DNA from: Geomonas sp. RF6
GTDB taxonomy: Bacteria > Desulfobacterota > Desulfuromonadia > Geobacterales > Geobacteraceae
Assembly (NCBI RefSeq): GCF_021044625.1
Contig: NZ_CP087999.1
Span: 4,795,001 to 4,859,000, forward strand
Length of the DNA stretch: 64,000 nt
Direction: 5' to 3'
Shown: positions 1 through 9,208 of the stretch, piece by piece
Layout: each line of letters opens with the position of its first letter
Position numbering within the stretch: position 1 is the stretch's first letter
Made by a program: the position numbers and the translations under genes
The notes under the pieces: model-generated
What the model was told of the DNA's origin: nothing
The model's database searches: none
What the model saw: the letters and a program-made list of their open reading frames with translations, nothing else

Positions 1-1016
1 CCGTCGACCGCTCCCGCGGCTCCGGTCACCGCATCTCCCGCCAGCGTTGAGACAGCCTGGGTGGCGATGTCGACCTTCTGCACCACGTTGAGATCCGCAT
101 CAGCCACATACAGAGTGGTGCCGTCGGTGGCGATGCCGGCAGGGGACGCGACAAGCGGGTTCGACTCTACGAGAGTGGAGACCGATCCGGAGGAAAGGGA
201 GATACTGCGCACCGCCGAGTTGCCGTTGTCCGTGAGATAGACGGTGGCGCCGTCGGTGGTGATTCCGAGCGGCGAGGTGAAGCTCGCCTCCGTCCCTACC
301 CCGTCCGCAAATCCGGGGCTTCCGCTTCCAGCGAGGGTCGACACGGTGCCGGAGGCGATGTCGATGCGCCGGACAGCGTTGTTGAAGGTATCGGCGACGA
401 AGAGACTTGGCCCATCGGTGGTGATCCCGGTCGGGGCGTTGAAGCGTGCCGCCGCTCCCACGCCGTTTGCGCTCCCTATCTGCCCGGCGCTCCCCGCGAC
501 GGTGCTTACCGCACCCGATGCAATGGCGATGGAGCGGATCGTGTCGTTTCCGGTATCACAGACGTAGAGAGTGCTCTTGTCGGCGCTGATGGTGATGCCG
601 TAGGGGGTGTTGAAGCGGGCGGCAGACCCGGTCCCGTCGCTGGAGCCGGTTACTCCTGCGGCGCCTGCCAGAGTGGAGACGGCACCGTTGGCGATTGCCA
701 CCTTGCGCACCAGGTTGTTGGCCGTGTCTGCAACATAGAGGAAGGTGCCGTCGGAGGTCACGCTGTTGGGGTGATTGAAGCGGGCGGCGGCACCGACGCC
801 GTCGCTCGATGCCGTCGAGCCGGCAAAGGAGCCGATGCTGCCGGTGAGCGCCAGCGCCGTTCCCTGCACCGCCCCCCCCATCTGAACGGAGGTCGCCCCC
901 CCGCCTCCCGGACCGCCATTACCGCCGACGGAGCTGCCTGAACCGCCGCCGCAGCCGGCAATAGCGCCGACCGCGAGCACCAGTAGGACCTTCTCGATTA
1001 GCTTTGACTTTTTCAT
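1..1016 (-). CDS. NHL-repeat beta-propeller lipoprotein (C-terminus outside window)
   Basis: The reading frame is open from the ATG at 1016 to the window edge, so only the N-terminal part is seen. It begins with a lipoprotein signal peptide (MKKSK, hydrophobic stretch, then GAIAGC with the lipidated Cys near residue 22) and a Gly/Ser-rich linker. After that a roughly 55-60 residue unit recurs about five times, with the pattern ARFN-P-GIT-DG-LYVADT-NN-VR-I-G-VSTLAG, which is the NHL/SMP-30-like blade signature. A six-bladed propeller anchored to a membrane and facing the periplasm or outside is likely; ligand unknown. A GGAGGG ribosome site lies just upstream of 1016. The gene is divergent from the antiporter at 1388. 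Confidence 0.85.
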   Translation of the reverse strand, partial: MKKSKLIEKVLLVLAVGAIAGCGGGSGSSVGGNGGPGGGGATSVQMGGAVQGTALALTGSIGSFAGSTASSDGVGAAARFNHPNSVTSDGTFLYVADTANNLVRKVAIANGAVSTLAGAAGVTGSSDGTGSAARFNTPYGITISADKSTLYVCDTGNDTIRSIAIASGAVSTVAGSAGQIGSANGVGAAARFNAPTGITTDGPSLFVADTFNNAVRRIDIASGTVSTLAGSGSPGFADGVGTEASFTSPLGITTDGATVYLTDNGNSAVRSISLSSGSVSTLVESNPLVASPAGIATDGTTLYVADADLNVVQKVDIATQAVSTLAGDAVTGAAGAVD

Positions 1017-1387
1017 TGCATCCCTCCGCGACTTGTGTATTTTCATGGTCCCCGTAAAAGGACCGGAAACCGCTCTGGGGTGAGGCCTAGAGCCAAGAAC
1101 GTGCCAGTGAAGCTATTCTGTGCAGAAAGCGCGGGAAACCGCGGCATTGCGAAGGGAAGAGAACGGAGACTACCACCCGGAAGGGTGAGAAATTTTGTTA
1201 CCTTGTCGAAAAAATAGAGGCAGCAGAAAGGGGACAGGCTACTTTACGACCCTGAGGCGCCCGGAAAAGTAGACTCTTCCCTTCTGCACCCCGAGCGGGT
1301 GTTAATATGGGGTACATGGAAAGAAGTGGAGGGGTACTCCTCCCAGGGCCTCTGCGTCTGACTCTTGCCACCACTGCGGGATGAAAA
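1017..1387. other. divergent intergenic region without a gene
   Basis: This 371-bp gap separates the divergent lipoprotein and antiporter genes and must hold both promoters. I could not assign a convincing sigma-70 box. A short GGGGACAGGC motif near 1227-1236 matches the arm of a hairpin repeat found elsewhere in the window (43.69-43.82 kb and 61.54 kb). The small ORF at 1035-1217 lacks a ribosome site and family signature and is not called. Confidence 0.4.
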
Positions 1388-3397
1388 ATGGAACATCATA
1401 ATCTGTCTCTTCTCCTGAACATAACGATGGCGCTGGTGTGGGCCTTTGCGGGTGGGGTGCTCGCCCGGCGGCTCGGCCTCCCTACCCTGGTCGGCTACCT
1501 CCTTGCCGGAGTTGCCATCGGTCCATTCACTCCGGGATTCATCGGGGACACCGCCCAGATAGGGCAACTCGCAGAGATCGGCGTGGTATTTCTCATGTTC
1601 GGGGTGGGACTCCACTTTTCGCTGCGCGATCTTTGGGAGGTGCGAAAGGTAGCGATTCCCGGCGCCGTCATCCAGATGACAGGATCGACGGTGCTCGCCT
1701 TTGCATTGGCCCTCTCCTGGGGGTGGTCCCCGCGGGCCGGTCTCATCCTGGGGCTCGCGGTATCGATCGCCAGCACAGTAGTCCTGCTGCGCGGCCTCAT
1801 GGACAACGGTCTGCTGAACAGCACCCACGGACGCGTGGCTGTCGGCTGGCTGGTGCTGGAGGATCTGGCAACCATCCTTATCCTTGTTCTGCTGCCTCCC
1901 CTCTTCTCGCAGGGGGAAGGCGGCACCGCTTCCGTCATCTGGGGGCTGCTGAAGGCAGCGGGATTCGTGGTTCTCATCCTCGTCGTCGGCAGAAGGCTAC
2001 TCCCCTGGCTTCTGATGAAGATCACCTTTACCAGGTCCCGCGAGCTCTTCATCCTTTCGGTGGTGGCGGTCGCACTCGGCACTGCCGTCGGTTCGGCGGA
2101 GATCTTCGGGGTATCCCTCGCACTCGGCGCCTTTCTCGGTGGGGTGGTACTCGGGCGGAGCAGCACCAGTCACCACATCAGCGCAGAGATCGCCCCCTTT
2201 CGCGACGTCTTCACCGTCCTCTTTTTTGTCTCCGTAGGGATGCTGGTGAATCCCCACTACCTCCTGACGCACATCCGGCAGGTACTCGAGCTCACCGCGC
2301 TGATCATGATCGCGAAGACAGCGTTGACCCTCTTCCTCGGGTTCATACTGCCGGCCCCTCCGCGCACCATGATCGTTGTCGCCGCGGGGCTTAGCCAGAT
2401 CGGCGAATTCTCCTTCATCGTCGGTCAGGCGGGCGTCTCCCTCGGCATACTCCAGCAGGAGCAATACTCCCTCATCCTCGCAGGAGCCGTCCTCTCCATC
2501 ATGCTTAACCCCTTCATGTTCGGGGCGATCGGACCGCTGGAACGGGGGGTCAGGCGGGTCGGCTTCCTGTGGCGCCTCATGGCGCGGCGCATAGGTGCTG
2601 AGCAGTCCCCTCCCGCGGACCGCGAGGGGCATGTGGTGATAATCGGGTCGGGACGGGTGGGTGGTTACCTCGTGTACGTGCTGGAACATATGGGAATACC
2701 GGCACTGGTAGTGGAGAATGACCCGGCGAAAATGAACGACCTGAACAGCCGGGGAATCCCGGTTCTGTATGGAGATGCCGCCAACTCCGAGATTCTTGAT
2801 CACGCCTCCCTGGCTAAGGCGAGAGCCCTCGTGGTAACGGTTTCAGATGAGGCGGCAGCCGAGATCGTCGTTGCCTTCGCCCGCCAGAGTGCCCCTGCCC
2901 TGCCGGTAATTGTTCGAGGGATGACGGTGAAGGGAGTGGAGCGCCTGGCGGAGCTGGGTGCCACAGTCGTAATCCATCCCGAGTTGGAGGGAGGTCTGGA
3001 AATAATGAGAAACACGCTCCTCTTCCTCGGCATACCTGCAGTACAGGTTCAGGAGTACGCCGACGAGGTCCGGCGTGACCATTACGACCTTGACGTGTCG
3101 ACCGTTGGCGAGCAGAGGGTGCTGGCGCAGATGATGGCTGCGGTGCGGGGAATGGAGGTGGTCTGGCGAAAGGTGGGGGGCAACAGTGCGGTTGCAGGAA
3201 CGACACTGGCGCAGGCCGATCTCCGGCGCCGCATCGGGGTGTCTCTGATCGCCATTATCAGGGGGAGTGAAATCATCACCAATCCCGATCCCTCCGAGGT
3301 GCTGCAAGTGGGGGACACCGTCGGACTCCTTGGGACAAAGAAGCAGGTCTCAGCAGCCGAAGGATTGATCAACCCGGAGGACGCGAGCCGGGAGTGA
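1388..3397 (+). CDS. CPA2-family cation:proton antiporter with TrkA-N and TrkA-C domains (KefB type)
   Basis: The 669-residue protein should exchange a monovalent cation (K+ or Na+) for protons across the inner membrane. Residues about 10-385 form a Na+/H+ exchanger domain of 12-13 hydrophobic helices, with the ED pair at 158-159 and the SQIGEF segment near 336-341. Residues about 413-530 are a TrkA-N Rossmann domain (VVIIGSGRVG at 416-425 and an acidic residue after VVVE), expected to sense NAD(H) or a nucleotide. A TrkA-C domain fills about 570-665. Length and order match KefB/KefC-like proteins. Its 3' end overlaps the convergent permease gene by 29 bp. The transported ion cannot be read from sequence. 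Confidence 0.9.
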   Translation: MEHHNLSLLLNITMALVWAFAGGVLARRLGLPTLVGYLLAGVAIGPFTPGFIGDTAQIGQLAEIGVVFLMFGVGLHFSLRDLWEVRKVAIPGAVIQMTGSTVLAFALALSWGWSPRAGLILGLAVSIASTVVLLRGLMDNGLLNSTHGRVAVGWLVLEDLATILILVLLPPLFSQGEGGTASVIWGLLKAAGFVVLILVVGRRLLPWLLMKITFTRSRELFILSVVAVALGTAVGSAEIFGVSLALGAFLGGVVLGRSSTSHHISAEIAPFRDVFTVLFFVSVGMLVNPHYLLTHIRQVLELTALIMIAKTALTLFLGFILPAPPRTMIVVAAGLSQIGEFSFIVGQAGVSLGILQQEQYSLILAGAVLSIMLNPFMFGAIGPLERGVRRVGFLWRLMARRIGAEQSPPADREGHVVIIGSGRVGGYLVYVLEHMGIPALVVENDPAKMNDLNSRGIPVLYGDAANSEILDHASLAKARALVVTVSDEAAAEIVVAFARQSAPALPVIVRGMTVKGVERLAELGATVVIHPELEGGLEIMRNTLLFLGIPAVQVQEYADEVRRDHYDLDVSTVGEQRVLAQMMAAVRGMEVVWRKVGGNSAVAGTTLAQADLRRRIGVSLIAIIRGSEIITNPDPSEVLQVGDTVGLLGTKKQVSAAEGLINPEDASRE

Positions 3398-4496
3398 AAC
3401 GAAAGAACGCAACCCCAACCACGACAGCCAGCGCAGGATTTACGAAGAATGCCAGGAGCGCGACGACGACGGCGACGACAATATCCCACCGCGAAGCAGG
3501 CGCCCACCCGCCGATGGCCAGATCGAGTGCTCCATAGAAGAGAAGTGCTCCGAGGGTCCCCTCAGGGATGAGCTTCAGAAACGCCAGCGCGGGGTCGGCG
3601 AAAAAGAGGCCGATAGCAAGAAAGCTGGTGCCGAGAAGGACTCCGACTGCGCCGGTGCGGGCGCCGAAGCGATGGTGCGACGCCAGCCCCCCCGCACCGT
3701 GGCACATGGGAATCCCGCCCAGCACACCGCTTAGCAGATTGGCACCCCCCTGTGTGAGGGCCAGGGTGAATGGGGCGACGCGACGGTTTTCGGGGAAGAA
3801 GTGCTCCGCCAGCGTGGAGGTCACGATGACGGCGTTGGTAAGTGTAAGGGCAAGCTGCGGCAGCCCTATGCTGATGGTGCCGCGCCAGATATCGCCCCAT
3901 CCGGGAAAAACGAGATGGGGCAATTGCAGCGAAGGCGCCATGTGCTGCATGGGGGGAAAGCCCCCTAGCACCAGCCCCGCCAGCACGCCGACGGCAACCC
4001 CGGTTATCGCCTGAGGAAGCCTGCGATTGAACCCGACGGGGAGCATGACCAGCAGCGTAAGGCACCCGATCAGAAGGTTGTGCTGGACCATCTTTAGCCC
4101 CAGCACCGCGAGCCCCGCGCCAAGCCCGAGCTGAATGCCGGACACGACGCTGCGGGGAATGGAGCGGGCAATGACACCGATGACACCCGTCAGACCGAGC
4201 ACGACCAGTGTAGCTCCGATCATGATGGATGCCCCCGCTATCTCCGGAGGCGTCACCTTTCCTGTAACGATAGCCGCAGAAGCGACCTTCATCGGCTGCA
4301 CCGGGATCGGTAGCCGGTAGAAGAGGCCGGTAAAAAAATAGAAGATCCCGAAAAGGGTGAAGATCCCTCCCGGCTTGAGCCCCGCGACGGAGATGACGCC
4401 AAGGACATGCGGCAGAAAAGTACCGAGATCCCCGAAGGCACCTGAGACCTCACCGCTGACCCTGCTGAATCTTGTCCCCCCGCCCCCGTGCATCAT
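3369..4496 (-). CDS. MOT1-type molybdate/sulfate permease
   Basis: A hydrophobic protein of about 375 residues with 10-11 membrane segments. The early motif SGAFGDLGTFLPHVLG and the later LPIPVQPMKVASA are hallmarks of the MFS_MOT1/SulP-related transporters that import molybdate or sulfate. GGIPMCHGAGGLASHHRFGARTG is the second conserved block of the family. The start at 4496 (or the adjacent ATG at 4493) follows a GGAG site. A longer frame to 4580 adds a Cys-rich stretch without a ribosome site and is unlikely. No ModE box could be confirmed upstream, though GATAACGAT near 4601-4609 looks like half of one. The 3' end overlaps the convergent antiporter gene by 29 bp. Confidence 0.85.
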   Translation of the reverse strand: MMHGGGGTRFSRVSGEVSGAFGDLGTFLPHVLGVISVAGLKPGGIFTLFGIFYFFTGLFYRLPIPVQPMKVASAAIVTGKVTPPEIAGASIMIGATLVVLGLTGVIGVIARSIPRSVVSGIQLGLGAGLAVLGLKMVQHNLLIGCLTLLVMLPVGFNRRLPQAITGVAVGVLAGLVLGGFPPMQHMAPSLQLPHLVFPGWGDIWRGTISIGLPQLALTLTNAVIVTSTLAEHFFPENRRVAPFTLALTQGGANLLSGVLGGIPMCHGAGGLASHHRFGARTGAVGVLLGTSFLAIGLFFADPALAFLKLIPEGTLGALLFYGALDLAIGGWAPASRWDIVVAVVVALLAFFVNPALAVVVGVAFFRFTPGSRPPG

Positions 4497-4808
4497 CAGA
4501 CTCCGCCGCTCCAGTCGTTTCCCGCAACAGTGTGGGAACGAATTTATGAATGTGACCCTAACGCCGCAGCAGAGTAGCAAAAGAACGTGTCACAGCACAA
4601 TCGTTATCTCCAGGAGGCTACCCGGCTAGCAGCATCCCCCCCCCGCGATGGCGCCCGTCCCTTCCCAGAATGCATCACCTTTCGACCTTGAATAGCTGCG
4701 ACATGTGGTGTAGATTGGCGCGCCTGCGTAGACGCTCTCCTGCAGCCACCGCGTAACGTTCGCTCTGGGCCACGACAGAATCCCGCCACTTTTACCTGTG
4801 GAGAAAAC
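4497..4808. other. divergent intergenic region
   Basis: This 312-bp region lies between the divergent permease and exonuclease-fusion genes. It contains no supported gene. Promoters of both genes must lie here, but I cannot place them with confidence. Confidence 0.4.
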
Positions 4809-6248
4809 GTGAAATTGCCGCAGCTGTACTTACTGGACGGCTCCAGTTATATCTACCGTGCCTATTACGGCATTCGTGAGCTTGCCACCACCGACGGTGT
4901 CTCCACCAACGCAATATTCGGTTTCACGCGCATGCTCCTGGGACTCATACAGGAGAGCCGCCCGGACTACCTGGCCGTCGCCTTCGACCCTCCCCGTGAG
5001 GAAACCTTTCGCCGCGAAATCTACCCGCAGTACAAGGCCAACCGTGACGCGACACCTGAGGACCTCATCGCCCAGATCCCGTACATCAGGAAGATGCTGG
5101 ACGCCTTGAACATCCCTGTCGTGGAAGCTCCCGGATTCGAGGCGGACGACGTCATCGCCACCCTGGCCCGAAGTTTTGCCGCGCAAGGGGTGGAAGTCAC
5201 GGTCGTCACCGGCGACAAGGACCTGCTGCAGATTGTGGCCGACGGTATAAGGCTTCTGGACACCATGAAAGACAAGCTCTCCGGGAGAGAGGAAGTCGTC
5301 GAGCGCTTCGGGGTTTCTCCCGAGCAGGTGGCGGATGTATTGGGGCTCGCAGGGGACGCCAGCGACAACATCCCCGGCGTTCCCGGGATAGGTGAAAAGA
5401 CAGCAGCGAAGCTGGTACAGCAGTTCGGCTCACTGGAGGGTATCCTCAAGTGGAGCAGTCTCGTCAACGGGAAGTCGCGCAGGGAGAGCCTGCACCGCCA
5501 CGCCGATCAGGCCCGGCTCTCGAAAAAGCTGGCGACTGTGCGCTACGACGTCCCTCTCGAGGTCTCTCTTGCCGACCTGGAGATGCGGCCGCCAAACCTC
5601 CAGCTTCTGATTCCTCTGCTGCGCGAGCTGGACTTCGCGGCTCTGGAAGTCGCCTTCACACCTCCGCCGCCGGGAGTGGTGGAACTGTACAGCGACGGGT
5701 CGGGGCGAGACTCGGGACCCGGTGGCTATGGCGTGATTCTGCGGTACGGGGAGCACGAAAAGGAGTTGAGCGGCTTCGAGATTTCATCGACCTCTCAGCG
5801 GATGGAGCTTATCGCGGCGATAAAGGGGCTGGAAGCCTTGAACACGCCGAGGAGGGTGCACGTCTACAGCGACTCGCAGTATCTGGTGCGGGGTATGAGC
5901 GAATGGCTTCAAGGGTGGATCCGCGCCGGTCGCCTCGAGAGTCCCGAAGCCCTCAAGAATCAGGACCTGTGGCGGCGACTTGCGGACCTTTCCGCGAAAC
6001 ATGAGGTGACCTGGAAGTGGGTGCCGGGACATGCGGGGCATCCGTTCAACGAGAGGTGCGACAAGCTGGCGAAACGCGCAGCAGGGGAAGGCGAGCTGTC
6101 CCTCCCGAGGGAATGTCCGCCGGCGGAGGCGAAACCTCAAGAGCGGATCACCCCTTTGCCCGCCACTCCGGTTGACCACGTTGCGGTAGCATGCAGCGAG
6201 GAGATTGTGTACGAGGCCGACAGCGATGGCCAGCTGCTGCTCTGCTAG
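4809..6248 (+). CDS. fusion of 5'-3' exonuclease (PolA FEN-like) and RNase HI
   Basis: This 479-residue protein joins two nucleases that normally act separately on RNA primers and flaps. Residues 1-285 are the 5'-3' exonuclease domain found at the N-terminus of DNA polymerase I: LLDGSSYIYRAYY (Asp10), FDPPREETFR, EADD (111-114), TGDKD (134-138) and GDASDNIPGVPGIGEKTA (182-199, the helix-hairpin-helix). Residues about 290-428 are a complete type 1 RNase H with the DEDD catalytic set at Asp296 (YSDGS), Glu333 (RMEL), Asp355 (YSDSQ) and Asp418 (RCDKLA). About 50 residues of unassigned tail end in DGQLLLC. No polymerase domain is present. The frame is continuous, so this is a real fusion rather than two overlapping genes. 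Role inferred: primer and R-loop processing. Confidence 0.93.
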   Translation: MKLPQLYLLDGSSYIYRAYYGIRELATTDGVSTNAIFGFTRMLLGLIQESRPDYLAVAFDPPREETFRREIYPQYKANRDATPEDLIAQIPYIRKMLDALNIPVVEAPGFEADDVIATLARSFAAQGVEVTVVTGDKDLLQIVADGIRLLDTMKDKLSGREEVVERFGVSPEQVADVLGLAGDASDNIPGVPGIGEKTAAKLVQQFGSLEGILKWSSLVNGKSRRESLHRHADQARLSKKLATVRYDVPLEVSLADLEMRPPNLQLLIPLLRELDFAALEVAFTPPPPGVVELYSDGSGRDSGPGGYGVILRYGEHEKELSGFEISSTSQRMELIAAIKGLEALNTPRRVHVYSDSQYLVRGMSEWLQGWIRAGRLESPEALKNQDLWRRLADLSAKHEVTWKWVPGHAGHPFNERCDKLAKRAAGEGELSLPRECPPAEAKPQERITPLPATPVDHVAVACSEEIVYEADSDGQLLLC

Positions 6249-6252
6249 TTCA

Positions 6253-6483
6253 TCACATCGGCGTCCGGAGCGCGAGAGTCACCAGCCCGGTAACGCCCGG
6301 CACTTCTGCAAAATCGCGCAGCGCGTTGCTGAAATCCGCAGGCGTTTCTGCGGCGATATGCAGAATGACGCCAAACCCGTACGCGCTTCCAACCACGAGC
6401 TGCTTGGCATTCCCCAGCGAAACACTCCGTAGCCTTTCCTCACTCACGTTTTCACCTTCGACCAGAACCAGACTCAGCATCAT
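6253..6483 (-). CDS. small conserved-looking protein, possible ACT/RAM-like fold
   Basis: A 76-residue protein starting MMLSLVLVEGENVSEE. The start at 6483 (or 6480) is preferred because GGAGG lies five bases upstream; a longer frame to 6510 adds nine residues without a better site. The tail, ETPADFSNALRDFAEVPGVTGLVTL, has the shape of small ligand-binding ACT or Lrp/AsnC effector modules (strand-helix-strand ending in PGV), but this is only resemblance. It is convergent with the exonuclease fusion, with four bases between stop codons. No function is assigned. Confidence 0.55.
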   Translation of the reverse strand: MMLSLVLVEGENVSEERLRSVSLGNAKQLVVGSAYGFGVILHIAAETPADFSNALRDFAEVPGVTGLVTLALRTPM

Positions 6484-6521
6484 ATCTTCCTCCATCCCTA
6501 CTCCCGGCACGTCTTGTTGTA

Positions 6522-6606
6522 TGTAGGCCGGGATAAGCCGCAGGCGTTCCCGGCGACGTCCGACCAGCCGCCATTGCCGGCAACGCTGCGCTTATGCCGG
6601 CCTACA
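6522..6606. repeat. REP-like palindromic repeat, family A, complete copy
   Basis: An 85-bp imperfect inverted repeat. It begins TGTAGGCCGGGATAAGC and ends GCTTATGCCGGCCTACA, with inner arms AGGCGTTCCCGGC and GCCGGCAACGCT. A second complete copy is at 58449-58537 and a half copy is at 11351-11383. The ends are near-perfect complements, so it can fold into one long hairpin. It lies upstream of the small gene ending at 6253. Confidence 0.85.
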
Positions 6607-6685
6607 TTTCTCTCCCTTTCTCCATTATGCGGGCCTTAACTACCGCATTGAAAGAAGGATCTTCTGGAAATTCCCAGAGGCATCT

Positions 6686-7060
6686 CGTTCCCAAGCTCCA
6701 GCTTGGGAACGGGCTTACGCCGAGGCTCCTCACAAGCTTGAATTCGGGGGAAGCTGAGTCTATGTGCCCTAGAAGGCCTACGCGAGGCCAATGCGTTCTC
6801 CCCTTTGCGAAGGTTCATCCGGGAATTCCGGGGGAGCGTGGGTACACTGCCACGAAGCACTGCAGAAGGCCTAACGTTCCCCCCTTTGCGAAGGGGGGAC
6901 AGGGGGGATTTGCCCTGGTAAGGACAGACGACGCCATGCTGAGAGGAAATTGCCTGCGAGCCCTCCCCTTGTGCCGCTGACGCGGATGCAAAGCGGGAGC
7001 TTTGCGCGCAGGTACGTTCCCGAGGTGGACCTTGGGAACGAGCTAAGGTGCATCTTCGGA
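6686..7060. repeat. mosaic of short palindromic and dispersed repeats
   Basis: There is no gene in this stretch. A 26-bp hairpin at 6686-6711 has arms CGTTCCCAAGCT and AGCTTGGGAACG. At about 6799-6835 and 6845-6910 are fragments (GCGAAGGTTCATCCGGGAATTCC, and a segment ending in ACTGCAGAAGGCCTAACGTT) that recur in repeat family B near 57000-57040. Another CGTTCCC...GGGAACG pair is at about 7015-7041. ORFs here have no ribosome sites and are repeat artefacts. Confidence 0.6.
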
Positions 7061-7090
7061 ACGAGTCATACCCGCCGGGCGCACACACGA

Positions 7091-7124
7091 AAAAAGGGCT
7101 GATCAACTCGATCAGCCCTTTTCT
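7091..7124 (-). terminator. rho-independent terminator of uraA-upp
   Basis: A perfect 13-bp stem (7093-7105 with 7111-7123) encloses the loop AACTC. On the minus strand the stem runs into a T-rich end, TTTTTTCG. It lies about 40 bp downstream of the uraA stop codon. Confidence 0.85.
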
Positions 7125-7163
7125 TCCCATCTAAATCCGACGATTATGCTATCGGCGCCTACC

Positions 7164-8441
7164 TTAGTCCGCCAACCCCAAAGCAGCCGCCTCCGGCTCC
7201 GCATCCTGCACCGGCTCCTTGTCCTTCGGAAGGAGCAGATTCAAAAGGATCGCGGCGATACCGCACAGGCTGACGCCGTGCAGGTGCTGACCCGCCACGT
7301 TGATGCTCAGCCCCCCTATCCCGAAGACGAGGACGAGCGAGACGATGACCAGGTTGCGCGGCCGGTGCATGTCTACCTTCGCCTGCACGAGAGTGCTGAG
7401 ACCGACCGACGCGATCGAGCCGAAGAGGAGCATCATGATCCCCCCCATGACCGGTGCCGGAATCGATTGCAGAATGGCGTTGAACTTGCCGAAAAAGGCC
7501 ATCGCCACAGCAAAACACGCGGCCCACGTCATGATGACGGGGTTGTAGCAGCGGGTGATCATCACCGCTCCGGTCACCTCGGCGTACGTCGTCACCGGCG
7601 GCCCGCCGATCAGCGCGGCGCAGCAGACGGCAAGACCGTCGCCGAGCATCGTCCGGTGCAGCCCCGGCTTTTCGGTGTAATCCTTGCCGGTAACCGCGCC
7701 GATGGCCACGACATCACCGACGTGCTCGATGGCAGGGGCCAGCGCAACCGGGAACATGAAGAGGATCGCCGACCAGTTCCACTGCGGTGCCACCAGGCTA
7801 GGAACGGCAATCCAGGGGGCTTGGGCGATCTTGGAGAAATCGACGAGTCCGAGGCAGACAGAGAGGATATAGCCCACCGCGACGCCGGAGAGGACCGGGA
7901 GGAGCCGAAAGATCCCCTTCGCCTTCGTGGCGACTGCGGCTGTCGTTGCAAGGGAGACCCCCGCCACCAGAAGCGCTGTCTGGTACTCGACCAGCACGAT
8001 CTTGCCGTCGCCTGTCTTTCCCATCGCCATGTTGACAGCCACTCCGGCAAGTCCCAGACCGATCACCATGATGATCGGGCCGACGACGACGGCGGGCATG
8101 AGGCGGTGGATGAAGCTCACACCGCGCAGGTAGATGAGAAAGGAGAGTATCAGGTACAGGAAGCCGGCCACGAAGAGCCCCCCCATGGTGGCGGGAAGTC
8201 CCCAGGTCTGGGTGCTGTAGATGATCGGCGCGATAAAGGCGAAGGAGGAGCCGAGAAAGATAGGAACGGTTCGCTTGGTGGTGAGTTGGAAGATCAGTGT
8301 CCCGATCCCGGCGCCCAAAAGAGCCATGCTCGGGTTGAGCCCGGTCAGGATCGGCACCAGCACCAGTGCCCCGAATGCCACGAAAAGAATCTGCGCACCG
8401 GAAAGGGCCTGGCGCCACACCGGTTCTTTTGCTTCTATCAT
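7164..8441 (-). CDS. uraA: uracil permease, NCS2 family
   Basis: A 425-residue inner-membrane protein of the nucleobase:cation symporter-2 family, with about 12-14 hydrophobic segments. Diagnostic blocks are [19 protein letters not shown] near the start, the middle block [27 protein letters not shown] with the substrate-contacting Glu, and [23 protein letters not shown], which matches the second substrate-site region of UraA. It lies 22 bp downstream of upp in the same direction, so imported uracil would be converted directly to UMP. A terminator follows at 7091-7124. Confidence 0.95.
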   Translation of the reverse strand: MIEAKEPVWRQALSGAQILFVAFGALVLVPILTGLNPSMALLGAGIGTLIFQLTTKRTVPIFLGSSFAFIAPIIYSTQTWGLPATMGGLFVAGFLYLILSFLIYLRGVSFIHRLMPAVVVGPIIMVIGLGLAGVAVNMAMGKTGDGKIVLVEYQTALLVAGVSLATTAAVATKAKGIFRLLPVLSGVAVGYILSVCLGLVDFSKIAQAPWIAVPSLVAPQWNWSAILFMFPVALAPAIEHVGDVVAIGAVTGKDYTEKPGLHRTMLGDGLAVCCAALIGGPPVTTYAEVTGAVMITRCYNPVIMTWAACFAVAMAFFGKFNAILQSIPAPVMGGIMMLLFGSIASVGLSTLVQAKVDMHRPRNLVIVSLVLVFGIGGLSINVAGQHLHGVSLCGIAAILLNLLLPKDKEPVQDAEPEAAALGLAD

Positions 8442-8463
8442 CTAAATCCTCTTGTTGGTGATG

Positions 8464-9093
8464 TTATTTCGTTCCGAAGATCTTGTCGCCCGCGTCTCCG
8501 AGGCCGGGGAGAATGTAGCCGACGGAGTTGAGCCCCTGGTCGACGGCGGCGACGTAGATGTCTATTTCGGGATAAAGGTCCGTGACCCTTTTCAGCCCTT
8601 CCGGCGCCGCCACAAGGCACAGAACCCGGATCTGGCGGCACCCCGCCTTTTTCAGCATCTCGATGGTTGCTACCATGGAGCCGCCGGTCGCCAGCATCGG
8701 ATCGACGATGAGGGCAAGGCGCTCATCGAGTTTCCCGACGAACCTCTCGAAGTAGGTGTGTGCCTCCAGCGTCTCCTCGTTGCGGGCCAATCCCACCACG
8801 CTTACCTTTGCGTTGGGGATCATGTCGAGCACGCCGTCCAGCATGCCGATGCCCGCACGCAGAATGGGGACGACGGTAACCTTCTTCCCTTTTATCTGCT
8901 GGATGGTGATCGGGCTGCCGTCCCACCCCTCGATTGTCTTTTCCTCGAGCGGAAAATCGCGGCATGCCTCGTAGGCCAGCAAGCAGGCCACCTCGGCCGT
9001 AAGCTCGCGAAACTTCTTCGTGCTTATCCGCGCCTCCCGCATCAGCCCTATCTTGTGCTTCACCAGCGGATGATTTATCTCGTGTACGCCCAT
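8464..9093 (-). CDS. upp: uracil phosphoribosyltransferase
   Basis: This enzyme converts uracil plus PRPP to UMP plus pyrophosphate. The start [19 protein letters not shown] at 9093 gives 209 residues, the usual family length. A longer frame to 9195 adds 34 residues that do not belong to the family. Visible motifs are [14 protein letters not shown], the PRPP-binding loop [14 protein letters not shown], and the uracil site [18 protein letters not shown] at the C-terminus. It is the first gene of a two-gene salvage operon with uraA, and a GGGGAG site is next to the start. Confidence 0.96.
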   Translation of the reverse strand: MGVHEINHPLVKHKIGLMREARISTKKFRELTAEVACLLAYEACRDFPLEEKTIEGWDGSPITIQQIKGKKVTVVPILRAGIGMLDGVLDMIPNAKVSVVGLARNEETLEAHTYFERFVGKLDERLALIVDPMLATGGSMVATIEMLKKAGCRQIRVLCLVAAPEGLKRVTDLYPEIDIYVAAVDQGLNSVGYILPGLGDAGDKIFGTK

Positions 9094-9208
9094 CTCTCCC
9101 CCAAAAGGTAATATCGGTCCCGTAAGATACCGCAGATCAGGAAACAAATCAGCAGTTTTACTATTAATTATTTCTCGGTTGATACGACGAAACAAAGCCC
9201 GCTTTCCC

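Noticed and set aside
4497-4580. N-terminal extension of the MOT1-type permease
   Set aside because: The 28 extra residues are Cys-rich and unlike the family, and the ribosome site is at the downstream ATG pair.
7146-8531. 461-residue plus-strand ORF across uraA
   Set aside because: It is antisense to a complete UraA gene, rich in Arg/His/Asp, has no family signature, and results from codon bias in GC-rich DNA.
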